Assembly: GCA_016741945.1 (NCBI GenBank)
Contig: JACVCQ010000020.1
Location: 1 to 14,197, forward strand
Length of the DNA: 14,197 nucleotides
From: Chitinophagaceae bacterium
GTDB lineage: Bacteria > Bacteroidota > Bacteroidia > Chitinophagales > Chitinophagaceae
Direction: 5' to 3'
Shown here: piece by piece, positions 1 through 7,784 of the stretch
How positions within the stretch are numbered: position 1 is the stretch's first letter
How the letters are laid out: every line of letters begins with the position of its first letter
The notes under the pieces: generated by a model
Told to the model about the DNA's origin: nothing
Databases searched by the model: none
The model's input: only the letters and a program-made list of their open reading frames with translations
Program-made: the position numbers and the translations under genes

Positions 1-1448
1 TGTAGTGTTTTATTGCCCAAACCCATAAACCGCAAAGAAAAAAATCCATGTCCAATGATAGGACCACACAAACCACCACTTAAAAATGCATAAGTAGCCA
101 CAGTGCCTTTGGTGAAAATACCAATGGCCATCGCAGTTACACCCAGTACACTAAAAATAAGCAGGGTACGAGCAGGTTTATCTTTACTGATATAAAAAGC
201 ACCGATCTGAATCAATACACAGATGATATACCAATAGAGAGGAGTCATATCATATTGTGCAATGCTATTCGCACCTATCACAATACCAAATGCTACCAAT
301 GGTACAATAAAAGTCATCACTTTATGTGTAGAACTCTTCAATTCAAAAGCACTGATGGCACCGGCCCAGCGACCAATCATCAAACTACCCCAATACATAG
401 AAATAAAAGGAGCGATCTGTGATGATTGATAACCACCAAAATCTGCTTGCTTCAACAATTCACCCAGATTACTTCCTATCGATACTTCCACACCTACATA
501 TACAAAGATGCCCAGCATACCCAAAACGAGTTGCGGATATTTCATCGCACCCCATCCATCCGATTTTTTCTGAGCGGTATAATTCGCAGCAATCAATCCA
601 ACCACTACTACTGCCAATGCACCAAACAACCATTTCATACGATAGGTTTCCAACTCATGTTGTGCTGCAGCACTCAGATCCGGCGCCAGGTTTTTATAAC
701 TATTGAAGATGGGTACAAACATCACCACCAATAATCCGGTCATGATGATGAGTGTGGTCAATGCTTTATTCGCAGGTTCTGTTTTTTCTTCCATGATACC
801 GGCAGGAACTTTTTTGGAAAAATGAAAGAGTGCAGCGGCAGCGATGAACAATCCACCTACACAACTATAGAGAACAATGACTTTACTTAAACTCAATCCT
901 TTGATCTGCTCATCCGTAATGGCAGCAGTGGTGCCAAACAAAGCCAGTGCTACTACAATCGGACCGATGGTGGTACCAAAAGAATTTACGCCACCACCTA
1001 GGTTTACGCGGCTGGTACCTGTAGAAGGATCACCCAACGTAATAGAGAAGGGTTGTGCGGCAGTTTGTTGTAAGGAGAAGCCCAATGCCACAATAAATAG
1101 TCCCACCAACATGCCTGCAAACGTATTTGCATTCACTGCAATGATCATGGCAGCAGCACCGATGGCAGAGAACAATAATCCATATACAATACTTTTCTTA
1201 TATCCCCATTTTCCCACCAAATCCTTTCCACCGAAGGCGCCGTAGGCAAAAAGTCCGAGTGCACCGAGGTAATAAGCTAGATAAAAGGCAAAATCGATCA
1301 GCTGACTTTGAAATTGATCGAGACTGAAATAATGTTTACAAAAAGGAATGAAGACACTATTACCTGCAGCAATGAAACCCCAAAAGAAAAAAACGACAAC
1401 GAGGGTAGTCAATGCGCCGGTATTGGTCGGTTGCTTTGGCTGGGTCAT
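1..1448 (-). CDS. FHS-family (FucP/GluP-like) MFS sugar transporter, 3' end off window
   Basis: Inner-membrane sugar transporter of the fucose-galactose-glucose branch of the major facilitator superfamily. The minus-strand frame is open from ATG at 1448 to the window edge (482 residues, no stop), so the C-terminus is missing. Visible family hallmarks are FFFWGF in TM1 (residues 20-25), a QTAAQPF segment (128-134) where the family has ETAANPF, a YVGVEVSIGS segment (317-326) and YWGSLMIGR (352-360). About twelve hydrophobic segments are apparent, with a longer than usual polar stretch around 245-275 and 290-305. Oddity: the two FucP proton-coupling acids (Asp46, Glu135) align with Ser31 and Gln128. 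It is divergent from glgA across a 127-base gap. The start is the only ATG close to TM1; no Shine-Dalgarno is seen. The substrate cannot be read from the sequence; a hexose is likely given the glycogen genes next door. Confidence 0.87.
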   Translation of the reverse strand, partial: MTQPKQPTNTGALTTLVVVFFFWGFIAAGNSVFIPFCKHYFSLDQFQSQLIDFAFYLAYYLGALGLFAYGAFGGKDLVGKWGYKKSIVYGLLFSAIGAAAMIIAVNANTFAGMLVGLFIVALGFSLQQTAAQPFSITLGDPSTGTSRVNLGGGVNSFGTTIGPIVVALALFGTTAAITDEQIKGLSLSKVIVLYSCVGGLFIAAAALFHFSKKVPAGIMEEKTEPANKALTTLIIMTGLLVVMFVPIFNSYKNLAPDLSAAAQHELETYRMKWLFGALAVVVVGLIAANYTAQKKSDGWGAMKYPQLVLGMLGIFVYVGVEVSIGSNLGELLKQADFGGYQSSQIAPFISMYWGSLMIGRWAGAISAFELKSSTHKVMTFIVPLVAFGIVIGANSIAQYDMTPLYWYIICVLIQIGAFYISKDKPARTLLIFSVLGVTAMAIGIFTKGTVATYAFLSGGLCGPIIGHGFFSLRFMGLGNKTL

Positions 1449-1519
1449 AACAATCGTGGGTTTTAATGAAGGATGTAAAATAATGAGAAAATGAAGATGT
1501 AAAAATTTTAAAAGTAGAA

Positions 1520-1550
1520 TTTGATGGTAGCATTTTAGTTCTTAAATTGA
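1520..1550 (+). promoter_or_regulatory. Candidate Bacteroidota-type promoter for glgA
   Basis: TTTG at 1520-1523 is followed, 19 bases later, by TAAATTGA at 1543-1550. The spacing matches the Bacteroidota sigma-factor pattern (TTG, 17-23 bases, TAnnTTTG), but only four of six fixed -7 positions match. The glgA ATG lies about 25 bases downstream, giving a short leader. Read by eye only, so weak. Confidence 0.3.
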
Positions 1551-1575
1551 GAGCAAACAAGACAAACTGCAATTC

Positions 1576-2997
1576 ATGGAGATTATTCATGTTAGCGCCG
1601 AGTGCTATCCGGTGGCCAAGGCCGGTGGATTGGGAGATGTAGTTGGCGCCCTTCCAAAATACCAGGTAAAAGCCGGACATGTGGCCAAAGTTGTGATGCC
1701 CATGTACCGTACTAAATTTTTATATGACAATGAATGGACCGTTGACTTCAAAGGGCAAACCAATTTAGGTAACTGGTTTTTTGATTATACCGTTATCAAA
1801 GAGCCCACCAATAAACTGGGGTACGACCTCTATCTCATTGATATCAATGGTTTGCTGGATCGTCAGAAAATTTATGGTTATGATGATGATGCAGAACGGT
1901 TCACTGCTTTTCAAATTGCTTTTGTGAATTGGATGGCCAGTTGGGAACATCGTCCGGATGTGGTGCATTGTCACGATTATCATACCGGCCTGATTCCTTT
2001 CATGATGCAGTATTGTTATGATTACAATACCCTGAAACATGTTCCTACCGTTATCACCATTCACAATGCGCAATACCAGGGTTGGATGGGATGGGACAAG
2101 AGCCGATACATCCCTCGCTGGGATCTTTGGAAAAGAGGGATGTTGGATTGGAATGAAACCATCAATCCTTTGGCATCAGGTATCAAGTGTGCCGCTAAAG
2201 TCACCACTGTGAGTTGGAGTTATATGGATGAACTCAGAAGCAATTCAAACGGATTGGAGAAATTGTTTGAATATGAGCGGGGTAAATGTGTGGGTATCTT
2301 AAACGGAATCGATAATGAAGTTTGGAATCCGGCAACTGATAAATACCTTGAACATCATTTCACGGTTACCACGGTCAAGGATGGAAAAGAGAAGAATAAA
2401 AAGATCTTGTGTGAAAGATTCGGATTAGATCCTAACAAGCCTTTGTTTATTTTCATTGGACGACTTGTAGGAGAAAAAGCAGCAGATATTTTACCTCATG
2501 CTATTCGCATGGGTATTGAACAAACGCAGGGACAAGCCAGCTTCTTGGTACTGGGTAGCGGAGAGACCAGTGTAGAATGGGAGTTCCAGCAAATGGCAGA
2601 ACCCTATAAAGGTGTATTCAATGTAGTGATTGGTTATGATGAAACATTGAGTCATATCATGTATGCAGGTGCCGACTTTTTATTGATGCCCAGCAGGGTA
2701 GAGCCTTGTGGTCTCAATCAAATGTATGCCATGCGTTATGGAACAGTACCGATGGTAAGAAGTACCGGTGGGTTACAAGACACGGTGGTTGATATGGGTG
2801 ATCCTGATGGATTTGGAATTCGTTTCAATCAGGCAACAGCCAATGATGTCACTTATTCTATCAGCAGAGCAGTGTCTGTATACCAAGATAAAACACACTT
2901 CAACTGGATGCGCCAACACATGATGCAGATAGATCATAGTTGGGAGAGTACAGTGGATGAGTATACGAATGTATATAAAAGCCTGAAGGGGATGTAG
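1576..2997 (+). CDS. glgA: Glycogen synthase (ADP-glucose, GT5)
   Basis: Transfers glucose from ADP-glucose to the non-reducing end of a growing alpha-1,4-glucan; cytoplasmic. The protein has 473 residues, close to the usual 470-480 for bacterial GlgA. The N-terminus MEIIHVSAECYPVAKAGGLG carries the KxGGL ADP-glucose loop with Lys15 at the E. coli position, which supports this start. Further motifs are HCHDYHTGL and TIHNAQYQG in the first Rossmann half, then NGIDNEVWNP, FIGRLVGEKA and PSRVEPCGLNQMYAMRYGT in the second, with Glu376 matching the conserved catalytic Glu of E. coli GlgA (377). TGGLQDTV follows, as in the family. glgC lies about 100 bases downstream in the same direction, giving the substrate supplier and consumer side by side. 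The stop codon TAG is inside a heptamer repeat array. No branching enzyme is present nearby. Confidence 0.96.
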   Translation: MEIIHVSAECYPVAKAGGLGDVVGALPKYQVKAGHVAKVVMPMYRTKFLYDNEWTVDFKGQTNLGNWFFDYTVIKEPTNKLGYDLYLIDINGLLDRQKIYGYDDDAERFTAFQIAFVNWMASWEHRPDVVHCHDYHTGLIPFMMQYCYDYNTLKHVPTVITIHNAQYQGWMGWDKSRYIPRWDLWKRGMLDWNETINPLASGIKCAAKVTTVSWSYMDELRSNSNGLEKLFEYERGKCVGILNGIDNEVWNPATDKYLEHHFTVTTVKDGKEKNKKILCERFGLDPNKPLFIFIGRLVGEKAADILPHAIRMGIEQTQGQASFLVLGSGETSVEWEFQQMAEPYKGVFNVVIGYDETLSHIMYAGADFLLMPSRVEPCGLNQMYAMRYGTVPMVRSTGGLQDTVVDMGDPDGFGIRFNQATANDVTYSISRAVSVYQDKTHFNWMRQHMMQIDHSWESTVDEYTNVYKSLKGM

Positions 2998-3060
2998 GAT
3001 GTAGGATGTCTGATGTCTGATTTCTTTATATCAGACATCAGAAATCAGACATCCGACATC
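2991..3060. repeat. Heptamer tandem array with inverted copies (glgA-glgC spacer)
   Basis: Five consecutive 7-base units run from 2991: GATGTAG, GATGTAG, GATGTCT, GATGTCT, GATTTCT. After a short spacer come four inverted units from 3033: AGACATC, AGAAATC, AGACATC, CGACATC. Positions 3005-3025 pair with 3040-3060 over 21 bases with one mismatch (loop 3026-3039), and shorter alternative pairings are possible by slipping one unit. The first unit contains the glgA stop codon (2995-2997). No U-tract follows; the 3' flank is A-rich. The element could be a transcript-processing or partial-termination signal, or a dispersed extragenic repeat of this genome; the sequence alone cannot decide. Confidence 0.8.
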
Positions 3061-3101
3061 AAAAATAAAAAATCACAGATCAAAAAATTAAAGATTAAGC
3101 A

Positions 3102-4385
3102 ATGAATAGTATCTCAAAATCCGTATTAGCAGTGATCCTCGGTGGAGGAGCAGGTACAAGGTTGTATCCATTAACAGCAAGCAGATCGAAACCAGCGGTT
3201 CCTATTGCCGGTAAATATCGTTTGGTGGATATACCCATCAGTAACTGTATCAACAGCAATATCAATCGCATGTTTGTTTTGACGCAGTTTAATTCTGCTT
3301 CCTTGAATAAGCATATCAAGAATACCTATCACTTCAGTGCATTTAGTACGGGGTTCGTAGATATTCTGGCGGCAGAGCAAACACCGGACAATCCGGGTTG
3401 GTACCAAGGAACGGCGGATGCGGTGAGACAATCATTGCGACATATCTCTAACATGGATTTTGAATACATTTTGATCTTGAGTGGGGATCAGTTGTACCAA
3501 ATGGATTTCAGTGAGATGCTGGAAAGTCATAAAGCAAAAGGTGCTGATATCTCTATTGCTACCATTCCGGTGGATGAAAGAGATGCACCTGAGTTTGGTA
3601 TCCTCAAAGCCGATGATGAGAATTTTATCACTTCCTTTATTGAGAAACCCAAGAAAGAATTATTACCTGATTGGGTGAGTGATACCGGAGCCGACATGCA
3701 GAAAGCTGGAAGAAATTACCTGGCTTCCATGGGTATTTATATTTTCAGTAAACATGCATTGTATCATCTGTTGAATACTGTGCATCCAAATGCTACGGAT
3801 TTTGGTAAAGAAATCATTCCGGATTCGATTGAGAACTATAAAGTAATCAGTTTCCAATATGACGGCTATTGGACCGATATCGGAAATATCTATTCCTTCT
3901 ACGAAGCCAACCTAGCACTCACTCAAGAGATACCTCCTTTCAATTTATTTGACAACAATAAAACGGTATACAGTCGCGCACGTATGTTGCCTCCAGCAAA
4001 GATCAGTGGTACTACTTTGGAGAAAACCATCATCGCAGAAGGATCCATCATTCATGCGAGTAGAATTGAACAGAGTGTGGTGGGTATCCGTTCTCGTATT
4101 GGACATGGAACGACGGTGGTGAATAGTTATTTGATGGGTAATGATTATTATGAGACCATTGAAGAAATGGCAACGAATACGGCAAAAGGATTACCAAAGA
4201 TCGGTATCGGTGAACGTTGTTATATCAAAGACGCCATCATTGATAAGAATTGCCGTATCGGTAATGATGTGCGCATCAATGGTGGGGCACATTTACCTAA
4301 TACAGATCATGCTCTTTATACAGTGAAAGATGGAATTGTAGTGGTGAAAAAGCTGGCTGTACTCCCTGATGGTTTTGTGATTTGA
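3102..4385 (+). CDS. glgC: Glucose-1-phosphate adenylyltransferase (ADP-glucose pyrophosphorylase)
   Basis: Makes ADP-glucose from ATP and glucose-1-phosphate, the committed and usually allosterically controlled step of bacterial glycogen synthesis; cytoplasmic, normally a homotetramer. The 427-residue length is normal. Residues 8-50 hold the nucleotide-binding signature LGGGAGTRLYPLT, then SKPAVP and YRLVDIPISNCINS. GDQLYQMD at 128-135 carries the conserved Asp129, and FIEKP carries Lys182 at the glucose-1-phosphate lysine position. WTDIGNIYSFYEANL matches the end of the catalytic domain. The C-terminal third (about 300-427) has the glycine/isoleucine-rich pattern of a left-handed beta-helix, including SVVGIRSRIGHGTTV and IDKNCRIGNDVRINGG. 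It follows glgA in the same direction across the heptamer-repeat spacer. The start is the first ATG ahead of the nucleotide loop. Confidence 0.96.
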   Translation: MNSISKSVLAVILGGGAGTRLYPLTASRSKPAVPIAGKYRLVDIPISNCINSNINRMFVLTQFNSASLNKHIKNTYHFSAFSTGFVDILAAEQTPDNPGWYQGTADAVRQSLRHISNMDFEYILILSGDQLYQMDFSEMLESHKAKGADISIATIPVDERDAPEFGILKADDENFITSFIEKPKKELLPDWVSDTGADMQKAGRNYLASMGIYIFSKHALYHLLNTVHPNATDFGKEIIPDSIENYKVISFQYDGYWTDIGNIYSFYEANLALTQEIPPFNLFDNNKTVYSRARMLPPAKISGTTLEKTIIAEGSIIHASRIEQSVVGIRSRIGHGTTVVNSYLMGNDYYETIEEMATNTAKGLPKIGIGERCYIKDAIIDKNCRIGNDVRINGGAHLPNTDHALYTVKDGIVVVKKLAVLPDGFVI

Positions 4386-4395
4386 TTTTTATTTA

Positions 4396-4436
4396 AGCCG
4401 CAGATTCGTCCACCTCAGGCGGATGAATCTGCGGCT
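4396..4436. repeat. Long hairpin between glgC and the GPH-type transporter
   Basis: Arms 4396-4411 and 4421-4436 (agccgcagattcgtcc / ggatgaatctgcggct) pair over 16 bases with a single G-U pair and a 9-base loop that itself contains CCTCAGG. It starts 11 bases after the glgC stop. It is GC-rich against an AT-rich background and is followed by aaactttataatt rather than a U-tract, so it is not a textbook intrinsic terminator on either strand. It may be an mRNA 3'-end or stability element, or a copy of a dispersed palindromic repeat. Confidence 0.7.
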
Positions 4437-4475
4437 AAACTTTATAATTAAACTTACCTCTATTAAACGATTGCC

Positions 4476-5867
4476 ATGGCCAGTTCATCCCCGGTATCCA
4501 CTAGCTCAGCGGGTCTCATGCCCAAACCACGTTTATCACTGACGCAGATATTTTTTATGAGTTTTGGTTTTTTAGGTGTTCAATTCGGATTTGCATTGCA
4601 GAATGGAAATACCAGTCGCATACTGCGATCGTTTGGAGCCGATGTAGAACACCTGCCCATGTTCTGGATTGTTGCGCCGTTAATGGGAATGATTGTACAA
4701 CCCTTGATTGGTCATTATAGTGATAGAACTTGGAATCGTTTGGGAAGAAGAAAGCCATACTTTTTAGTAGGTGCATTATTATCTTCCGCTGCCTTGGTCT
4801 TTCTACCGAATTCAGCAGCCATGTCATCCATCATTCCTGCTTTATGGATTGGTGCGGGTATGGTAATGATCATGGATGCTTCTTTTAATGTAGCCATGGA
4901 ACCTTTTCGTGCATTGGTGGCAGATAATTTACCCGACTCTCAAAGAACCAGTGGCTTTGCCATACAAACTTTCCTCATTGGTATTGGTGCCGTGGTTGGA
5001 TCAGAACTGCCTTCTATCTTAGCAAAGAGTGGGTTCTCACAGGAAGCAGGGGAATCCGGTGTGGCAGATAATATCAAATATGCATTCTATATCGGGGCAG
5101 CTGTTTTTGTAACAGCGATATTAGTTACTGTTTTTCTATCCAAAGAATATCCACCCAATGAATATGAGCAATACCACGGTAAACAAGATGAAGCATCCAA
5201 AAAAGAAGGACTCAGTGCCATCTTCAAAGATTTTAAAAACATGCCCAAGACCATGAAACAATTGGGATTGGTACAGTTCTTCTCTTGGTTTGCCTTATTT
5301 AGTATGTGGGTATTCACTACCGATGCGGTAGCCACCCATGTGTATGGACTCTCACCCGAAGATGCCAGATCAGTAGCATATAATGATGCGGGTAATACCG
5401 TGAGTTCTGCATTTGGTACCTATAATTTAGTAGCAGCCATTTATGCTTTATTTCTACCGGTGGTGGCAAAGTTCTTAGGAAGAAAAGGCACCCATGCATT
5501 CTCACTCATTGCAGGTGGGGTAGGATTGATCTCTATCTATTTCATCAAAGATCCGGCCATGCTCAAGTTTTCAATGGTAGGGGTAGGATTGGCATGGGCC
5601 AGTATTCTGGCAATGCCTTATGTGATCTTATCCGGATCCATTCCTGCAGGCAAGCTGGGTATTTACATGGGTATCTTCAATTTCTTCATCACCTTACCAC
5701 AAATCGTGAATGGTATTGGAGGAGGATGGATCGTCAAAAATATTTATGGTGGTCAACCCATCTACGCAATCGTCCTAGCAGGCTTCCTCATGTTATGCGG
5801 AGCAGTGAGTGTTTTATTCGTCTATGATGCCGGTGCTATACGCATCAAACAAGAAAAAGCACAGTGA
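4476..5867 (+). CDS. GPH/SLC45-type MFS transporter, likely maltose or malto-oligosaccharide uptake
   Basis: Inner-membrane transporter of 463 residues resembling the sucrose/maltose cation symporters (SUC, SLC45, MalT-like). TM1 begins near residue 22. The motif GHYSDRTWNRLGRRKPYFLVG (about 79-99) is the characteristic loop 2-3 signature of this branch. FQ/FFSWFALFSMWVFTT around 265-285 resembles the start of the second six-helix half. A hydrophilic central loop rich in Glu and Lys (about 222-262) separates the two halves, giving the usual twelve-helix plan. The secreted GH13 protein follows 47 bases later and glgC precedes, so import of starch or glycogen breakdown products is the natural inference. 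The substrate is not proven by sequence. The ATG at 4476 gives a Ser-rich polar leader; Met15 (4518) is an alternative start. Confidence 0.88.
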   Translation: MASSSPVSTSSAGLMPKPRLSLTQIFFMSFGFLGVQFGFALQNGNTSRILRSFGADVEHLPMFWIVAPLMGMIVQPLIGHYSDRTWNRLGRRKPYFLVGALLSSAALVFLPNSAAMSSIIPALWIGAGMVMIMDASFNVAMEPFRALVADNLPDSQRTSGFAIQTFLIGIGAVVGSELPSILAKSGFSQEAGESGVADNIKYAFYIGAAVFVTAILVTVFLSKEYPPNEYEQYHGKQDEASKKEGLSAIFKDFKNMPKTMKQLGLVQFFSWFALFSMWVFTTDAVATHVYGLSPEDARSVAYNDAGNTVSSAFGTYNLVAAIYALFLPVVAKFLGRKGTHAFSLIAGGVGLISIYFIKDPAMLKFSMVGVGLAWASILAMPYVILSGSIPAGKLGIYMGIFNFFITLPQIVNGIGGGWIVKNIYGGQPIYAIVLAGFLMLCGAVSVLFVYDAGAIRIKQEKAQ

Positions 5868-5914
5868 TTAATCATCTCGAACCGTTATTGTTGACCAACT
5901 AATTTTCGAATGTT

Positions 5915-7783
5915 ATGAAAAAAATATGGAGTGCCGTAGCGGCGCTGTTGTTTGTCATCTCGTCTACTGCACAAGAAGTGAGTATGTATCCCACTCATTG
6001 GTTTGCAGGCATGAACAGAGATCGTGTTCAATTGATTTTAAAAAGTGAGGACAGTCAATTTTCAAAATCAACTGTTCGCGTGCAATATCCGGGCGTGAGT
6101 TTATTGCGTACACATCGTTTCAGTAATGGAAAATATTTGGTGTTGGATTTAGCAGTAAATAAGTCGGCGCAGCCAGGAAATGTTTCCATTATTACAACAG
6201 CCAATAATCAATCAAAAACTTATACGTGGACTATTAAACAGAGAAGAGAGGGTAGAGGTACAAAGTTTGCGCAAGGAGTTACAGCAAAGGATCTGATATA
6301 CCTGATCATGCCCGATCGCTTTAGTAATGGCGACCCTTCCAATGATCAGTTTGCGAATATGCATGATAATGGTAGTGATAGAAATGATGTGTTAAGAAGA
6401 CATGGCGGCGATTTAAAAGGAATTCAAAACCATATCGATTACATGAAAGAATTGGGTGTAACCGCTTTATGGATGACACCAGTCATCGAGAACAATATGC
6501 CTCTCAATAAAGAAGCAGCTGGTATGATGAGTGGCTATCATGGTTACTGGTTTACGGATCATTACAAAGTTGATCCTCGTATGGGAGGTAACAACAGTTA
6601 CAAAGAACTCTCTGATGCATTACATGCCAATGGAATGAAACTCATTCAAGATGCAGTGTACAATCATATCGGCTCACATCATTGGATGGCACAAGATCCG
6701 CCTTCACCTGATTGGGTGAATCGTTGGGACAAATACACCGGCAGCAATCACCGTGATGAAGCTTTGTTTGGAAGATATGCCAGTGAAAAAGACAAAAAGC
6801 AAATGCTTGATGGTTGGTTTGTACCGCACTTACCGGATGTAAACCAACGCAATCCATTCGTTGCTAACTTTTTGATCCAACATGCGATCTGGAGTACGGA
6901 AGAATTTGGTGTGGATGGATGGAGAGTGGATACATACAAATATTGTGATGAACCATTCCTCAATCGCATCAATGATGCTTTATTGAGAGAGTATCCAAAA
7001 CTCACCATCTTTGGAAAAGCATGGACCAACACTGTTACCGGTAGTGCTTATTTCACCAGAAACAATTTAGATATCCCTTTCAAACACAATGCAGAAGGGG
7101 TTACGGATTTTCCTTTGAACAGTGCCATCATGGCGGCATTGAATCAACCTTTTGGTTGGACAGAAGGCGTGAACAAACTCTACATGACATTGGCGCAGGA
7201 TATTCTTTATAAGGAACCTAAGAACAATTGCATCTTCCTGGATAACCATGATATGGATCGTTTTTTGTCTGTAGTGAATGAAGACATGAACCGATACAAA
7301 CAAGGTATTGCATTGTTGCTCACATTAAGGGGCATTCCTCAGTTGTATTATGGAACAGAGATACTGATGAAGAATTTTAAAAATCCAAGTGATGCCATGG
7401 TGCGTTTGGATTTTCCGGGTGGTTTTGAGGGTGATGCAAAGAATAAGTTTACTGTACAAGGCCGAACCACAGCAGAACAACAGGCATTTGATTATGTGAA
7501 AGCCATTGCGCAATACCGAAAAAAATCTACCGCCTTAACCACAGGTAAAACCATGCAATTTCTTCCGGTGGATGGGTTGTATGTTTATTTTAGATATGAT
7601 GATCAACATACCGTGATGTGTGTGATCAATACATCTTCTTCGGTAAAAAAACTTTCATTGGCAGATTACAGTGAACGCACAAGAGGTTTTACAAAAGGAA
7701 AAGATATTATTTCCGGAACATCAATAGGAGAGAATTTTGAAGTAGCAGCCAATGGTACTATGATCATTGAATTATCGAAATAA
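5915..7783 (+). CDS. Secreted GH13 amylase/neopullulanase-like protein with catalytic Glu replaced by Lys
   Basis: Member of glycoside hydrolase family 13, closest in layout to Bacteroidota SusA-type neopullulanases and cyclomaltodextrinases (622 residues, SusA is similar). Residues 1-19 are a signal peptide ending STA, with no lipobox Cys, so a soluble periplasmic protein is expected. Residues 20-115 form a cyclomaltodextrinase-type N-domain (YPTHWFAGMNRDRVQLIL). The TIM barrel spans about 120-510: region I DAVYNH (Asp246, His251), region II GWRVDTYK with nucleophile Asp339, region IV DNHD with stabiliser Asp446. Region III reads IFGKAWTN, so Lys368 (codon AAA, 7016-7018) stands where the general acid/base Glu belongs, exactly 29 residues after the nucleophile as in B. 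stearothermophilus neopullulanase (328/357). A C-terminal beta domain ends the protein. If the Lys is real, normal hydrolysis should be severely impaired. The protein follows the putative maltose transporter. Confidence 0.92.
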   Translation: MKKIWSAVAALLFVISSTAQEVSMYPTHWFAGMNRDRVQLILKSEDSQFSKSTVRVQYPGVSLLRTHRFSNGKYLVLDLAVNKSAQPGNVSIITTANNQSKTYTWTIKQRREGRGTKFAQGVTAKDLIYLIMPDRFSNGDPSNDQFANMHDNGSDRNDVLRRHGGDLKGIQNHIDYMKELGVTALWMTPVIENNMPLNKEAAGMMSGYHGYWFTDHYKVDPRMGGNNSYKELSDALHANGMKLIQDAVYNHIGSHHWMAQDPPSPDWVNRWDKYTGSNHRDEALFGRYASEKDKKQMLDGWFVPHLPDVNQRNPFVANFLIQHAIWSTEEFGVDGWRVDTYKYCDEPFLNRINDALLREYPKLTIFGKAWTNTVTGSAYFTRNNLDIPFKHNAEGVTDFPLNSAIMAALNQPFGWTEGVNKLYMTLAQDILYKEPKNNCIFLDNHDMDRFLSVVNEDMNRYKQGIALLLTLRGIPQLYYGTEILMKNFKNPSDAMVRLDFPGGFEGDAKNKFTVQGRTTAEQQAFDYVKAIAQYRKKSTALTTGKTMQFLPVDGLYVYFRYDDQHTVMCVINTSSSVKKLSLADYSERTRGFTKGKDIISGTSIGENFEVAANGTMIIELSK

Positions 7784-7784
7784 A

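Noticed and set aside
877..1245. Open plus-strand frame of about 120 codons
   Set aside because: It lies antisense within the FHS transporter, whose frame shows full family motifs; the plus-strand translation has no recognisable pattern.
1360..1680. Open minus-strand frame spanning the transporter-glgA gap
   Set aside because: It overlaps the start of glgA and the 5' end of the transporter in the wrong frames and shows no domain or signal.
2991..3060. CRISPR-like or phage attachment repeat
   Set aside because: The units are only 7 bases, contiguous and inverted, with no unique spacers, no cas genes and no integrase nearby.
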